Part shown: positions 8,538-17,990 of the stretch, piece after piece
How the letters are laid out: the number at the start of each line of letters is the position of its first letter
Position numbering within the stretch: position 1 is the stretch's first letter
Source of the DNA: Acetobacteraceae bacterium
Lineage (GTDB): Bacteria; Pseudomonadota; Alphaproteobacteria; Acetobacterales; Acetobacteraceae
Length of the DNA stretch: 64,000 nucleotides
Assembly (NCBI GenBank): GCA_024280945.1
Contig: JAMXLO010000122.1
Location: forward strand, 124,001-188,000
Reading direction: 5' to 3'
Program-made: the position numbers and the translations under genes
The notes under the pieces: generated by a model
Databases searched by the model: none
What the model was told of the DNA's origin: nothing
The model's input: the letters and a program-made list of their open reading frames with translations, nothing else

Positions 8538-11500
8538 GTGCGGGCGATCCTTCGCTTCCTTGGCTCACGCTGGTTCCTGAGCTTCGTCGGCGTCGTCCTG
8601 CTGGCTGCGCTGGTGTGGCTGTTCGCGCCGTTCCTGTCCTTCCTGGAGGATTGGCCGCCGCGCGCGATTGTTATCGCGGCAATGGTGCTGCTGTGGGCCG
8701 GCCTCAACCTCTGGCTCGATCGCCGGCGCCGGAAAAAAGAAGCCGCACTGGTTCAGGGGGTCACCGGGGTCCGCGCCGATCCCACCGCCGCCGCGTCCGC
8801 CGAGGAAGCGGAGGCGATGCGGGAGAAGCTGACCGCGGCGCTGACGCTGCTGAAGAAGGCGTCGGGGTCGCGCGGCTATCTGTACGAGCAGCCGTGGTAC
8901 GTGATCATCGGCCCACCCGGTGCCGGCAAGACCACCGCGCTGCTGAACGCGGGCCTTAACTTTCCACTGGCGGCCGAGATGGGGCAGAGCGCGGTTGCCG
9001 GCGTTGGCGGCACGCGTATGTGCGACTGGTGGTTCACCGAAAGCGCCGTGCTGATCGACACAGCCGGGCGCTACACGACCCAGGACTCCGACGCCGCGGT
9101 GGACAAGGCTGGCTGGCTGGCGTTTCTCGGCTTGCTCCGGCGCACTCGGGCGCGCCAGCCGCTCAATGGGGTCCTGGTGGCGATCGCGCTGTCCGACATC
9201 GCCGCTGCGCGGCCCGCCGAGCGCCTTGCGCATGCGCGAGCGATTCGCAGGCGTGTGAAGGAGATCTATGACGAGCTCGGGGTGCGGGTGCCGGTCTACG
9301 CGGTGTTCACCAAGGCCGACCTGATCGGTGGTTTCACCGAGTATTTCGACGATCTGGACCGGGAACGGCGGGATCAGGTCTGGGGCATGACCTTCCCTCT
9401 GACCAAGACCGACACCGGGACCGCCGGCCGGTTCGCGGGTGATTTCGCAGCCTTGGTAGAGCGGCTGAACCAGCGGCTGCTGGAGCGACTCCAGGCGGAA
9501 CGCAGCCCGGAGCGCAGGTCGCTGATCGCTGGATTTCCCGCCCAGGTCGCCAGCCTTGCGGCACCCCTTGGCGAGTTTCTGACCGAGGCCTTCGGTGGGT
9601 CGCGTCTCGACCCTGCCCCGGTTCTGCGTGGCGCCTACCTGACGTCCGGCACGCAGGAAGGCACGCCGATCGACCGGCTGACGGGTGTCATGGCGCGCAG
9701 TTTTGGTATCGATGCGCAGCGCATGGCCTCGCTGCGGCCGGAGCAGGGACGCAGCTACTTCCTGGGCCGGCTGCTGAAGGACGTGATCTTCGGCGAGGCG
9801 ATGCTGGTGGCGCGAGATCCGACACAGGTGCGCCGCAACGTCTCCGTGCGTGCTGGCGCCGCCGCCATCGCACTGCTGGTGGTCGGGCTGGGCGCCGCTG
9901 CCCTGTGGCAGACCAAGCAGACGAACGAGCGCGCGGTCGAGGACGCGCAGACCGCACTGGCGGCATACATCAAGGCGGCGCAGGCATTGCCGCTCGATCC
10001 GGTGAGAGATGCACAACTCGATCGCATCGCCCCTCTGCTCGATCAGGCGCGCACGCTGCCGTTCGGCGTCGACGCACCGCCGTCGTCGATGCAGTGGTTT
10101 CCCGGACTATCGCAGACCGGCAAACTCGGCGCAGGCGCGCGTGAGGTCTATGACAATGCGCTGCAACACATCCTGCTGCCGCGGCTGATCGTCAGGCTCG
10201 AAGGCCAGATGCGATCGCACTTCGAGCAGCCGGCGTTCTTATATGAAGCGACCAAGATCTACCTGATGCTGGGATCGGCGGGTCCGCTCGACCGTGACCT
10301 TGTCAAGCAGTGGATGAGCCTCGACTGGCAGAATCAGTGGCCCGGTCCGGCGGCGAAGCCGCTGCGCGACAGCCTGGAGCGCCACTTGGCCGCGCTGCTG
10401 GCGCAGCCCTTGGAGAAGGTCTCGCTGGACGGGGCGCTGGTCGAGGACGCGCGCCGCACGTTCAGCCGCGTAACGCTCGCTGAGCGGGTATACAGCGTGA
10501 TCAAGGGGTCGCAGGCGGCACGCGCGCTGCCGCCGTGGCGGCCGGCGGATGCCGCGGGCGCCTCGGGCGTTCGCGTGTTCATCCGCCGCTCCGGCGCGCC
10601 GCTGACTGACGGCGTGCCTGGATTCTACACGGTCGACGGCTTCTACAAGGTGCTGTTGCCCGACCTGCCGTCGGCGACCACCCAGGTTGCCAGCGAAAGC
10701 TGGGTGTTGGGCAAGGATGCACAGATCAGTCCGACCAGTCCGCAGGTGCTGACTCTGCAACGCGACGTCGTCGCGCTCTACACCAGGGAATATGCCAAGC
10801 AGTGGGACAGTCTGCTGGCAGACATCGATGTCGAGCCGATGCGCAACCTGCAGCAGGCCGTGCAGGAGCTCTATGTACTCGGCTCGCCCCAGTCGCCGAT
10901 GCGCGACCTGCTGGCTGGCATTGCCCGGCAGCTCACATTGACGCAGCCGCCACCGCCGCCGCCCGGGATACAAGGTGCGATGCAGGGCGCAGCGCAGGCC
11001 GCGAGCAATGCGGTCGCCGGGACCGAGGATCGGTTGAAGAGCCTGTTGCTTGGTCAGGGCAACGGTGCGCCCCCGGAGCCGCCAGGCAAGGACATCGAGA
11101 AACGCTATGCGGCGCTGATCGCATATGTCGGGAAGGGGCCGGGAGCGCCGCTCGACAACGCGCTGAAACTGATCAATGACCTGCAGGTACAGCTGGCAAA
11201 ACTGTCAGCTGCTCCTGCTGGCGGCCCTGGCGTCGCAATCGGCGGCGGCGACGATCCTGCACAGTCACTGCAGGCCGAAGCGAGCCAGGATCCGCAGCCG
11301 GTGTCTCGCTGGCTGCAGGCGCTGGCTGTCAGCGGCAACCAGCTCCGCGGCGGCGGTGCAGCCGAGCAGGTGAAGAAGAACTATGCAGCGCCAGGCGGGC
11401 CGGCGTCGTTGTGCAAGAAGGCGGTTGACGGCCGCTTCCCGTTCACCGCCGGGTCGACCAACGACATTCCGCTCGACGACTTCTCGCGGCTGTTCTCGGT

Positions 11501-12056
11501 TGGCGGGTTGCTCGACAAATTTTTCAACGACAACCTGCAGAACTTTGTCGACACCTCGGGGACAACATGGAAGGCGCAACCGGTCGCGGGCGTCGCGCCA
11601 CCGGTCACGCAGACCGATCTGGCGCAGTTCCAGAAGGCGGCACAGATCCGTGACCTGTTCTTTGCCGGCGGCGGTGCACAGCCCACGGTGCGGTTCGACA
11701 TCACGCCGGTCGACACCGACGCCAAGCAGGTGACGCTGGACCTCGACGGCCAGACGATCACCTATGCGCATGGGCCGGTTCGCGCGACATCGGTGACCTG
11801 GCCCGGACAGAACCGCATGAGCAACGTGCGCCTGGTGTTCGACAGCGGTCAGTCGGTGGCGAAGACCAGTGGCCCGTGGGCACTGTTCCGCCTGTTCGCG
11901 CAAGGTACTCTGGCGCCGACCGATGACGCTGATCGCTACACGCTCAGCTTCGCCGTGGGTGATCGCCACGCGTCGTACGAAATCAGAGCCGGGTCGGTGC
12001 TGAACCCCTTTGCACCCGGCGTGCTGCGTGGGTTCCAATGTCCGTCGTTTCAGTAG
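8538..12056 (+). CDS. tssM: T6SS membrane ATPase-like protein TssM (IcmF)
   Basis: This 1172-residue protein spans the periplasm and forms the T6SS membrane channel with TssJ and TssL. Two N-terminal transmembrane helices (about 12-32 and 44-60) precede a cytoplasmic GTPase-like domain with Walker A GPPGAGKT (125-132). A third helix lies near residues 435-452 (AAIALLVVGLGAAALW). The long periplasmic part ends with the IcmF C-terminal region that meets TssJ. The length is normal. A GTG start is used 3 bases after the tssL stop, with GAGGCAGGG as a plausible ribosome binding site. Its end overlaps tagF by 19 bases. Confidence 0.95.
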   Translation: MRAILRFLGSRWFLSFVGVVLLAALVWLFAPFLSFLEDWPPRAIVIAAMVLLWAGLNLWLDRRRRKKEAALVQGVTGVRADPTAAASAEEAEAMREKLTAALTLLKKASGSRGYLYEQPWYVIIGPPGAGKTTALLNAGLNFPLAAEMGQSAVAGVGGTRMCDWWFTESAVLIDTAGRYTTQDSDAAVDKAGWLAFLGLLRRTRARQPLNGVLVAIALSDIAAARPAERLAHARAIRRRVKEIYDELGVRVPVYAVFTKADLIGGFTEYFDDLDRERRDQVWGMTFPLTKTDTGTAGRFAGDFAALVERLNQRLLERLQAERSPERRSLIAGFPAQVASLAAPLGEFLTEAFGGSRLDPAPVLRGAYLTSGTQEGTPIDRLTGVMARSFGIDAQRMASLRPEQGRSYFLGRLLKDVIFGEAMLVARDPTQVRRNVSVRAGAAAIALLVVGLGAAALWQTKQTNERAVEDAQTALAAYIKAAQALPLDPVRDAQLDRIAPLLDQARTLPFGVDAPPSSMQWFPGLSQTGKLGAGAREVYDNALQHILLPRLIVRLEGQMRSHFEQPAFLYEATKIYLMLGSAGPLDRDLVKQWMSLDWQNQWPGPAAKPLRDSLERHLAALLAQPLEKVSLDGALVEDARRTFSRVTLAERVYSVIKGSQAARALPPWRPADAAGASGVRVFIRRSGAPLTDGVPGFYTVDGFYKVLLPDLPSATTQVASESWVLGKDAQISPTSPQVLTLQRDVVALYTREYAKQWDSLLADIDVEPMRNLQQAVQELYVLGSPQSPMRDLLAGIARQLTLTQPPPPPPGIQGAMQGAAQAASNAVAGTEDRLKSLLLGQGNGAPPEPPGKDIEKRYAALIAYVGKGPGAPLDNALKLINDLQVQLAKLSAAPAGGPGVAIGGGDDPAQSLQAEASQDPQPVSRWLQALAVSGNQLRGGGAAEQVKKNYAAPGGPASLCKKAVDGRFPFTAGSTNDIPLDDFSRLFSVGGLLDKFFNDNLQNFVDTSGTTWKAQPVAGVAPPVTQTDLAQFQKAAQIRDLFFAGGGAQPTVRFDITPVDTDAKQVTLDLDGQTITYAHGPVRATSVTWPGQNRMSNVRLVFDSGQSVAKTSGPWALFRLFAQGTLAPTDDADRYTLSFAVGDRHASYEIRAGSVLNPFAPGVLRGFQCPSFQ

Positions 12057-12658
12057 GCTTCTACGGCAAGCTGCCGGCGCGCGGCGACTTCGTGCGTGTC
12101 GGCCTGCCGCGTGCTTTCATCGATCCTTGGGACACCTGGCTGCAGTCAATGATGGTCGGAAGCCGGGCGTTGATGGGCGAAGCGTGGCTGCCAGCGTTTC
12201 TTGAAGCGCCGATCTGGCGGTTCTCGCTGCCCGCAGGCATGTGCGGTCACCAGGCCGTACTCGGTCTGATGATGCCGAGTGTCGATCAGACTGGCCGATA
12301 TTTCCCGATGGCGTTCGCGGCACTCGACCCTCAGCGCATCGATGCGGCAGCAGGCAGATCATGGCTCGATGCGTGTGAGGCAACTGGATTGGCTGCCCTG
12401 GAACAGGACATTTCGCCTGAAGAAATTGCCGCAACGCTGCCAGTGCCTGACATGGTGGTTGACGCAACCGGTGTGTCTGACGCGGAATGGTGGACCGCAG
12501 GCTCTGCCCGTGTCCGGCCGACACGGATGGTCCTGCCGTCTATGCCTGATGCTGCGATCTATGCTGCAATGCTGGGTGCGGAGAACGAGCCCAAAGCAGG
12601 GGAGAGAACATGGGAGTCGACATCACGACGACCCCGCGATTTCGCTCCTGGGCGGTGA
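12038..12658 (+). CDS. tagF: T6SS regulatory protein TagF (ImpM)
   Basis: This 206-residue cytoplasmic protein belongs to the TagF/ImpM family, post-translational regulators that hold back T6SS assembly in Pseudomonas and Agrobacterium. The N-terminal signature GFYGKLPARGDFVRVGLPR is clear, as are WDTWLQ and the hydrophobic core with GRYFPM. The start at ATG 12038 lies inside the end of tssM, and the gene overlaps the PP2C gene by 49 bases, so three genes are tightly coupled. In some species TagF is fused to a PP2C phosphatase; here the two are separate but overlapping, which supports a shared control role. Confidence 0.9.
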   Translation: MSVVSVGFYGKLPARGDFVRVGLPRAFIDPWDTWLQSMMVGSRALMGEAWLPAFLEAPIWRFSLPAGMCGHQAVLGLMMPSVDQTGRYFPMAFAALDPQRIDAAAGRSWLDACEATGLAALEQDISPEEIAATLPVPDMVVDATGVSDAEWWTAGSARVRPTRMVLPSMPDAAIYAAMLGAENEPKAGERTWESTSRRPRDFAPGR

Positions 12659-13350
12659 CGCATGTCGGCACCGTGCGGAAGCACAATGAGGATGCCTATG
12701 TGGACCGTCCCGATCTGGGCATCTGGGCCGTGGCAGACGGTGCCGGCGGCCACTCGGCTGGCGACGTTGCGTCCAGCATGATTGCTGATGCGCTGCAGGC
12801 GATTCCAGCTGGGCTGCCAGCGCCGCAATTGCTGGCCGAGGTGCGGCTGGCGATCGAGAAGACGCATGCAGCGTTGCGCGAGGAAGCAGCGCGCCGGGGG
12901 CCGAACGAAATCGTCGCATCAACGGTGGTGGTGATGCTTGCGCGCGGCGACCACTTCGCTTGTTTGTGGGCCGGTGACTCGCGCGCCTATCTGTTGCGCG
13001 AGGGACAGTTCCGTCAGATCACCCGCGACCACAGTCTGGTGCAGGAACTGCTCGAGGCCGGCGCGATCGGACCGGACGAGGCGATGAACCACCCGCGGGG
13101 CAACGTGATCACGCGCGCTGTCGGTGCGGAGCTGGATGAGTTTGTGCTGGACAAGATCAGTGACAGGCTTCTGCCCGGTGATCGCTTCCTGTTGTGCAGC
13201 GACGGTCTGTGCAAGACGCTGCCAGAGAGCGAGCTGGCGAGCCTGCTGGCCACCATCGACGGTATCCCACCGCAGGCCTTGGTCGATGCAGCGCTGGCCG
13301 CCCGCGTTACCGACAACGTCACTGCAGTCGCGGTGGAGTTCACCGGATAA
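12610..13350 (+). CDS. T6SS-associated PP2C-family Ser/Thr phosphatase (PppA/Stp1 type)
   Basis: This 246-residue metal-dependent protein phosphatase would remove phosphate from the FHA-bound or kinase-phosphorylated T6SS protein. PP2C motifs are in order: HNEDA near residue 30, ADGAGGH near 45, AGDSRAYLLR near 120, and TDNVTAVAVEF at the C-terminus, with the metal-binding Asp residues kept. GGGGAGAGAAC before ATG 12610 is a good ribosome binding site although it lies within tagF. Known T6SS loci pair such a phosphatase with a PpkA kinase; the likely kinase here is at 29216-31111. It is the last gene of the first rightward block. Confidence 0.92.
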   Translation: MGVDITTTPRFRSWAVTHVGTVRKHNEDAYVDRPDLGIWAVADGAGGHSAGDVASSMIADALQAIPAGLPAPQLLAEVRLAIEKTHAALREEAARRGPNEIVASTVVVMLARGDHFACLWAGDSRAYLLREGQFRQITRDHSLVQELLEAGAIGPDEAMNHPRGNVITRAVGAELDEFVLDKISDRLLPGDRFLLCSDGLCKTLPESELASLLATIDGIPPQALVDAALAARVTDNVTAVAVEFTG

Positions 13351-13381
13351 GCAGCGCCCGGCGGTGGAGAGGGTCCCGGAG

Positions 13382-13415
13382 CCCCCTCCCCACATCCCTT
13401 CCCACCAGGAGGGGG
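13382..13415. terminator. Hairpin between convergent PP2C and hcp genes
   Basis: A perfect 8-base inverted repeat, CCCCCTCC (13382-13389) and GGAGGGGG (13408-13415), lies in the 75-base gap between the convergent PP2C and hcp genes. It has an 18-base loop and no T-tract on either side. It may act as a weak or Rho-assisted bidirectional terminator, or it may be a degenerate relative of the palindromic repeat. The placement supports the former and the base composition the latter. Confidence 0.45.
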
Positions 13416-13425
13416 ATGATTGGCG

Positions 13426-13902
13426 TCAGACTTTCCCCATCGTCAGCAGATCATAGCCGACGGTATCGGGTGAGCCGGCAATCTTGGGGTCGCGCTCGGT
13501 GTAGGTGAACATGATCTTGGTAAAGTTCAGCGACAGAGTTTCCATTGGGGCGTCGCCACCGCTGGATATGCTGTGACCGCTGACACCGCAGTTGCTCAGT
13601 TCGAATGCCAGATAGGTATCCACCTTGTCCTTGGTCGTGGTGGTGAACTTGAACTTCACCGTCGCACTCAGGTCACCAGCGACCGCGTCCATGAACAACT
13701 TGGTGGACGACTTGTCGAGCCGCTTGCTGACGGTGATCTCGCTGATCGATGGCTCGCTTGCTTCGCGGGTCGCAGCACCGCGCGCGGCGGTGCCGATGGC
13801 ACGGCCGACGCCGAACTGGAATGAGTTCAGCTCGATCCACTTCTCGTATTCCTTGGTCGTGACGGCACCATCGATTCCGTCCCACTTCATATAGATAGCC
13901 AA
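13426..13902 (-). CDS. hcp: T6SS inner tube protein Hcp (TssD)
   Basis: This 158-residue protein forms the hexameric rings of the T6SS tube and is itself secreted. The start MAIYMKWDGIDG, the ASEPSISEITVSKRLDKSS region and KFKFTTTTKDKVDTYL match the Hcp1-like family, with no C-terminal extension that would make it a specialised effector. The start is TTG at 13902, with a strong AGAGGAG six bases upstream; an in-frame ATG four codons later has a poorer fit. It is transcribed leftward, downstream of tssH with a 39-base gap, and converges on the PP2C gene. It is the only hcp in the window. Confidence 0.94.
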   Translation of the reverse strand: MAIYMKWDGIDGAVTTKEYEKWIELNSFQFGVGRAIGTAARGAATREASEPSISEITVSKRLDKSSTKLFMDAVAGDLSATVKFKFTTTTKDKVDTYLAFELSNCGVSGHSISSGGDAPMETLSLNFTKIMFTYTERDPKIAGSPDTVGYDLLTMGKV

Positions 13903-13941
13903 TTTAGACTCCTCTGTTTGCTCGGCTAGGCGGTTGCAGGT

Positions 13942-16605
13942 TCAGCCGATATGGTATTGGAACGATCCCGTCGTATCCACGCCCACGGTCACAGCACCGA
14001 TCGTTGCGCCATCGGCCAGGCGCGACAACACTTCCGCAGAGAGCTCCGGCAGTAGCGTGCGCGAGAGGATCTTCTCCACGTTGCGTGCTCCGGATGATGT
14101 CTCAGTGCAACGTGCTGCTATCACGTCCACGAGGTCCTTGTCCCAGGCGAATTTGGCTCCATAAGATTCCGCGACTCTCCTCCCGATCCGCCCGAGCTGC
14201 AGCTCGACGATCTGTCGGATGATCTCCTGCGCGAGGGGAAAATACGGGACAAGATTCACTCGCCCCAGGAATGCAGGTTTGAAGAACTTCATCAGCTCAG
14301 GCATCAGCGCATCGGTCAGACCTGCCGCATCCGGGGCGGTTTCCGGATCGGCGCATAGCCGGGTGATCAGGTCGGTGCCGGCATTCGATGTCATGATGAT
14401 GACGGTGTTCTTGAAATCTATGTCGCGGCCTTCGCCGTCCTTCATGTTTCCTTTGTCGAACACCTGGAAGAAGATGTCCTGTACACCAGGATGCGCCTTC
14501 TCCATTTCGTCCAGGAGGATCACCGAATAGGGCCGGCGGCGCACCGCTTCGGTGAGCACACCACCTTCACCATAGCCGACATAACCGGGCGGGCTGCCCA
14601 TCAGCAGACTGACCTTATGTTCCTCCTTGAACTCGCTCATGTTGATGACGGTCATGTTCTGCTCGCCGCCGTACAGCAGGTCGGAGAGCGTCAGCGCCGT
14701 CTCCGTCTTGCCGGTACCCGAGGTCCCGACCATCAGGAAAACGCCGATCGGCTTGCGCGGATCGGTAAGCCCGGCACGGCTGGTACGGATCGCCTGCGCT
14801 ACCGCCTCCAACGCGTGCGGCTGACCGACGATGCGTTGCTCCATCGCCTGCTTCAGGTTCAGCACCGTGCGGATTTCATTCGACTGCATGCGTCCGGTTG
14901 GAATGCCGGTCCAGCCGGCCACCACTTCCGCCACCGCCTGGCCATCCACCACGGGAAAGATCAGTGGTGTCTCGCCTTGCAGTTTGCGGAGCCTGGCCGA
15001 TGTCTCGGTCAGCTTCGTGCGCAGCGTGTCCTTGCTTGCCGCGGTCCCCGATCCCGGGTTGTCGGTATCGGCCGGATCTTCGATCTTCGCGCGCGTCTCG
15101 CCGATGTCCGTGGCGAGCGCCTTCTCTTGTTCCCAGCGAGCCTCCAGATCGGTCAACTCCTGAGCGAGCCTTGCGCGCTCCGCCAGCAACTCCTGGCGCC
15201 GCTTTTCGTGCGGCTCACCGGCGGCGATCTCGCGGTCCAGGATGGAAACCTCGGTGTCGATCAGCGTTATGCGGCGTTGGCGATCCTCGATCGGCGGCGG
15301 AATCGCTGCCTGGCTCATGCCGACGCGCGAGCACGCGGTATCGATCAGGCTCACCGCCTTGTCCGGCAACTGACGCGAGGGGATGTAGCGCGCCGAGAGA
15401 CGCACAGCCTCGCTCACGGCCTCGTCCAGGATGCGCACCTTGTGGTGCCGCTCCAGCGTGTCGACCAGGCCGCGAACCATGGCGACCGCCATTGGCTCGG
15501 CCGGCTCTTCCACCTTCACCACCTGAAAGCGCCGCGTCAGTGCAGCATCCTTCTCGAAGTACTTCTTATATTCCGCCCAGGTGGTTGCAGCGATTGTGCG
15601 CAATTCGCCACGTGCAAGTGCCGGCTTCAAAAGATTCGCGGCATCGCCCTGCCCCGCTGCACCGCCTGCGCCGATCAGCTGATGAGCTTCGTCGATGAAC
15701 ACGATGATCGGCTTCGGCGAGGCCTTCACTTCGTCGATCACGCCGCGCAGGCGGTTCTCGAACTCACCCTTCACGCCGGCACCGGCCTGCAGCAGACCCA
15801 GGTCCAAACTTCGCAGCGTCACATTCTGCAAAGCGGGCGGCACATCGCCCGACGCGATACGCAAGGCGAAGCCTTCGACCACCGCGGTCTTGCCCACGCC
15901 GGCCTCGCCAGTAAGAATCGGGTTGTTCTGCCGGCGCCGGGTGAGGATATCGATGATCTGCCGGATCTCGCTGTCGCGCCCCAGAATCGGATCGATCTTT
16001 CCCGCCTTCGCCTGCGCAGTGAGATCGGTGGTGAACTGATCGAGCGCGCCGCCGCCGCGCGGCAGGCTCGATGCACCGTCGCCTGCCGCGCGTGGCCCGT
16101 CCGCTGTTGCCGTCTGCGCATCGGCGGCTTCCGCACTGTTGGCGGTGATCGCCGCGAAGTCACGCCTCAACAGGTCGGGGTTGATCTTGAGCAGCTGGCT
16201 CGATGCATCGCGCGCGCGGCGGGCCAGGGTTTCGTCGGCGAGCAGAGCCCACAACAGGTGACCGGAGCGGATCTTCGTCGCAGCCTGTTCCAGCGAGGCC
16301 AGCAGCCAGGCCTGCTTGCCCAGTTCGACGATGTCGGGCGCCAGCGATGGCGCTCGTGAGTTGCCGGTCTTCAGCTTCTCCAACGCCCGGTTGAGGTCCG
16401 TCAGAAAGCGACCCTGATCGATCTCGTAGTGGCGCAGGATGGCAGTGAGATCGCCATCCGCTGCATCGGCCAACTTCAGCAGCCAATGTTCGATTTCGAC
16501 ATTGTAGTGGGTGCGTGACAGCGTCAGCCCAGCGGCAGCCTCCAGCGCGCGCCGGCACACGTCGTTCAGCCGGCCCACAAGCTGTTTGAGATCGATTGCG
16601 GCCAT
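13942..16605 (-). CDS. tssH: T6SS sheath-disassembly ATPase TssH (ClpV)
   Basis: This 887-residue AAA+ unfoldase recycles the contracted TssB/TssC sheath. It has an N-terminal Clp_N domain (about 1-150) that binds sheath protein, a linker, a first AAA domain with Walker A GEAGVGKT (233-240), a middle coiled-coil (about 430-550), a second AAA domain with GTSGTGKTETA and a C-terminal D2 small domain. The Clp_N and C-terminal parts match ClpV rather than ClpB. It is divergent from tssA (91-base gap) and lies upstream of hcp on the same strand, so tssH-hcp form a leftward unit in the middle of the locus. Confidence 0.95.
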   Translation of the reverse strand: MAAIDLKQLVGRLNDVCRRALEAAAGLTLSRTHYNVEIEHWLLKLADAADGDLTAILRHYEIDQGRFLTDLNRALEKLKTGNSRAPSLAPDIVELGKQAWLLASLEQAATKIRSGHLLWALLADETLARRARDASSQLLKINPDLLRRDFAAITANSAEAADAQTATADGPRAAGDGASSLPRGGGALDQFTTDLTAQAKAGKIDPILGRDSEIRQIIDILTRRRQNNPILTGEAGVGKTAVVEGFALRIASGDVPPALQNVTLRSLDLGLLQAGAGVKGEFENRLRGVIDEVKASPKPIIVFIDEAHQLIGAGGAAGQGDAANLLKPALARGELRTIAATTWAEYKKYFEKDAALTRRFQVVKVEEPAEPMAVAMVRGLVDTLERHHKVRILDEAVSEAVRLSARYIPSRQLPDKAVSLIDTACSRVGMSQAAIPPPIEDRQRRITLIDTEVSILDREIAAGEPHEKRRQELLAERARLAQELTDLEARWEQEKALATDIGETRAKIEDPADTDNPGSGTAASKDTLRTKLTETSARLRKLQGETPLIFPVVDGQAVAEVVAGWTGIPTGRMQSNEIRTVLNLKQAMEQRIVGQPHALEAVAQAIRTSRAGLTDPRKPIGVFLMVGTSGTGKTETALTLSDLLYGGEQNMTVINMSEFKEEHKVSLLMGSPPGYVGYGEGGVLTEAVRRRPYSVILLDEMEKAHPGVQDIFFQVFDKGNMKDGEGRDIDFKNTVIIMTSNAGTDLITRLCADPETAPDAAGLTDALMPELMKFFKPAFLGRVNLVPYFPLAQEIIRQIVELQLGRIGRRVAESYGAKFAWDKDLVDVIAARCTETSSGARNVEKILSRTLLPELSAEVLSRLADGATIGAVTVGVDTTGSFQYHIG

Positions 16606-16696
16606 GCGGAATCCCCCCAGGGGGGAACTCCCCCTTTTCGTTGTTTGAGACTATGTGTTACGCGGAAGCATTGTCCAGCGAATGCGAGGCGCGCGA
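16606..16696. promoter_or_regulatory. Divergent intergenic region between tssH and tssA
   Basis: This 91-base gap separates the divergent starts of tssH (leftward) and tssA (rightward) and must carry promoters for at least the tssH-hcp unit. The tssH side holds C6-A-G6 (16614-16626) followed by a C5-T4 block. On the tssH strand the G-run lies next to the start codon and could serve as its ribosome binding site. No convincing -35/-10 pair is visible by eye. Confidence 0.4.
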
Positions 16697-17824
16697 ATGG
16701 CGGAGCTGCCAGAGGGTTTCGATCTCGAAGCTCTGCTGGCGCCGATTCCTGGTGACGCGCCGCAAGGCACCGATATCCGCGAGGATTTTTCTGCCGCCTC
16801 GCCGTACAACATGCTGCGCGATGCGCGTTCCGAGGCGCGGGACGCGGAACGCGGAAAGGACGCGGGCGATGCCGATGCACGCGATCCTGGTCCGTTGTGG
16901 CGGGCAGTGCGCGAGCTGGCGGCGAAGACGCTGGCAGAGACCACGAAGGATCTCGAAGTCGCGGCCTGGATGACCGAGGCTTATGTGCGCAGCCACGGCC
17001 TGCCCGGGTTGACCGCCGGGGCCCTGGTGATGGCGGGCTTGGCTCAGCACTACTGGGAGGTGCTGTATCCGCTGCCGGATGATTACGGCATGGAGACACG
17101 CGTCGCACCGGTGACCGGTCTGAACGGCCGTGACGGCAACGGTTCGCTGATTCAACCGCTGTATATGACGGTGTTGTTCCATCGCGCTGATGGCTCGCCG
17201 TTCGCCTATTACCAGTATCGGCAGTCCGAGCAACTCGGCACGCTCGACGCGGAGCGGCGGCAGCAGCGCATCGAGGCGGGAGCCATTCCCTTCGACGACG
17301 TTGAGCGCGAGGCGCGCGCCGCTGGCGGACAACACTTCGCCGCGCAGCTGTCCGACGCGCGCGCAGCACATGATGCGTGGCAAGCCATGGCTGTCGTAAT
17401 CGACGAGAAAGCCGGCCCTGATGGTCCTTCGACCACCGCGGTGCGTGACCTGCTCGCTGGCATCATGGACGTGGCAAGGCGGTTCGCGCCGGCCGAGGCC
17501 GCGCAGGAAGCAATGGGGAGCAATTCCGCGCCGGCGGAAAGCGCGTCGGGCACGCCCGGTGGAGGTTTCGCGCGCATCGCGGCATCGCCCGGCCAGATCG
17601 CCTCGCGGGAGGACGCCCTGCGGGCGCTGGGCGAGATCGCCACCTACTTTCGCCGTACCGAACCGCACTCACCGCTCTCCTACACGCTGGACGAGGCGGT
17701 GCGCCGGGGTCGGATGACACTGCCCGACCTACTGGCCGAACTGGTCGCCGACACCGACGCACGGAATGCGATCCTGAACTCACTCGGCATCCGACCGCCG
17801 CCCCCACCAGAGGCGACTGAATAG
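16697..17824 (+). CDS. tssA: T6SS baseplate/sheath-cap protein TssA (ImpA)
   Basis: This 375-residue protein guides T6SS tail assembly, starting at the baseplate and ending at the distal sheath end. The N-terminal ImpA_N signature LLAPIPGDAPQGTDIRED lies near residue 12. The HDWRLVxx-like part is replaced here by a PLWRAVRELAAKTL segment. The C-terminal region (SREDALRALGEIATYFRRTEP, HSPLSYTLDEAVRRG) matches the VasJ/ImpA tail. The start at ATG 16697 (MAELPEGFD) is chosen for the GAGG 8 bases upstream; ATGs at 16682 and 16655 are in frame. It heads the second rightward block but is separated from tssB by 166 bases. Confidence 0.9.
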   Translation: MAELPEGFDLEALLAPIPGDAPQGTDIREDFSAASPYNMLRDARSEARDAERGKDAGDADARDPGPLWRAVRELAAKTLAETTKDLEVAAWMTEAYVRSHGLPGLTAGALVMAGLAQHYWEVLYPLPDDYGMETRVAPVTGLNGRDGNGSLIQPLYMTVLFHRADGSPFAYYQYRQSEQLGTLDAERRQQRIEAGAIPFDDVEREARAAGGQHFAAQLSDARAAHDAWQAMAVVIDEKAGPDGPSTTAVRDLLAGIMDVARRFAPAEAAQEAMGSNSAPAESASGTPGGGFARIAASPGQIASREDALRALGEIATYFRRTEPHSPLSYTLDEAVRRGRMTLPDLLAELVADTDARNAILNSLGIRPPPPPEATE

Positions 17825-17879
17825 AAGCCATCTGGTTATGCCAGAACCGTGTGAAGAACCTCACAGACTCAAGGAAAAT

Positions 17880-17909
17880 TTGACCATACTCGTCACGATT
17901 GGCTAATCT
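17880..17909 (+). promoter_or_regulatory. Candidate promoter upstream of tssB
   Basis: The 166-base gap between tssA and tssB contains TTGACC (17880-17885), 18 bases and TAATCT (17904-17909), an acceptable -35 and a weak -10 for a housekeeping sigma factor. It lies about 80 bases before the tssB ATG at 17991, which has GGGGAAG as ribosome binding site. The surrounding AT-rich stretch is unusual for this genome. It would give the sheath genes their own start, as sheath proteins are needed in large amounts. This is a visual match only. Confidence 0.4.
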
Positions 17910-17990
17910 TTGGGGCAATCGGCCAAGGTGTGCGCGTGGGGCCGTTGGAGGCGCCGGCGTCCGCGGATCTCAGGGAATGGGGAAGCTACC

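Noticed and set aside
14491-16359. 622-codon rightward frame opposite tssH
   Set aside because: It is fully antisense to an intact ClpV gene with both AAA modules, and its Arg/His/Gln-rich composition is typical of a shadow frame.
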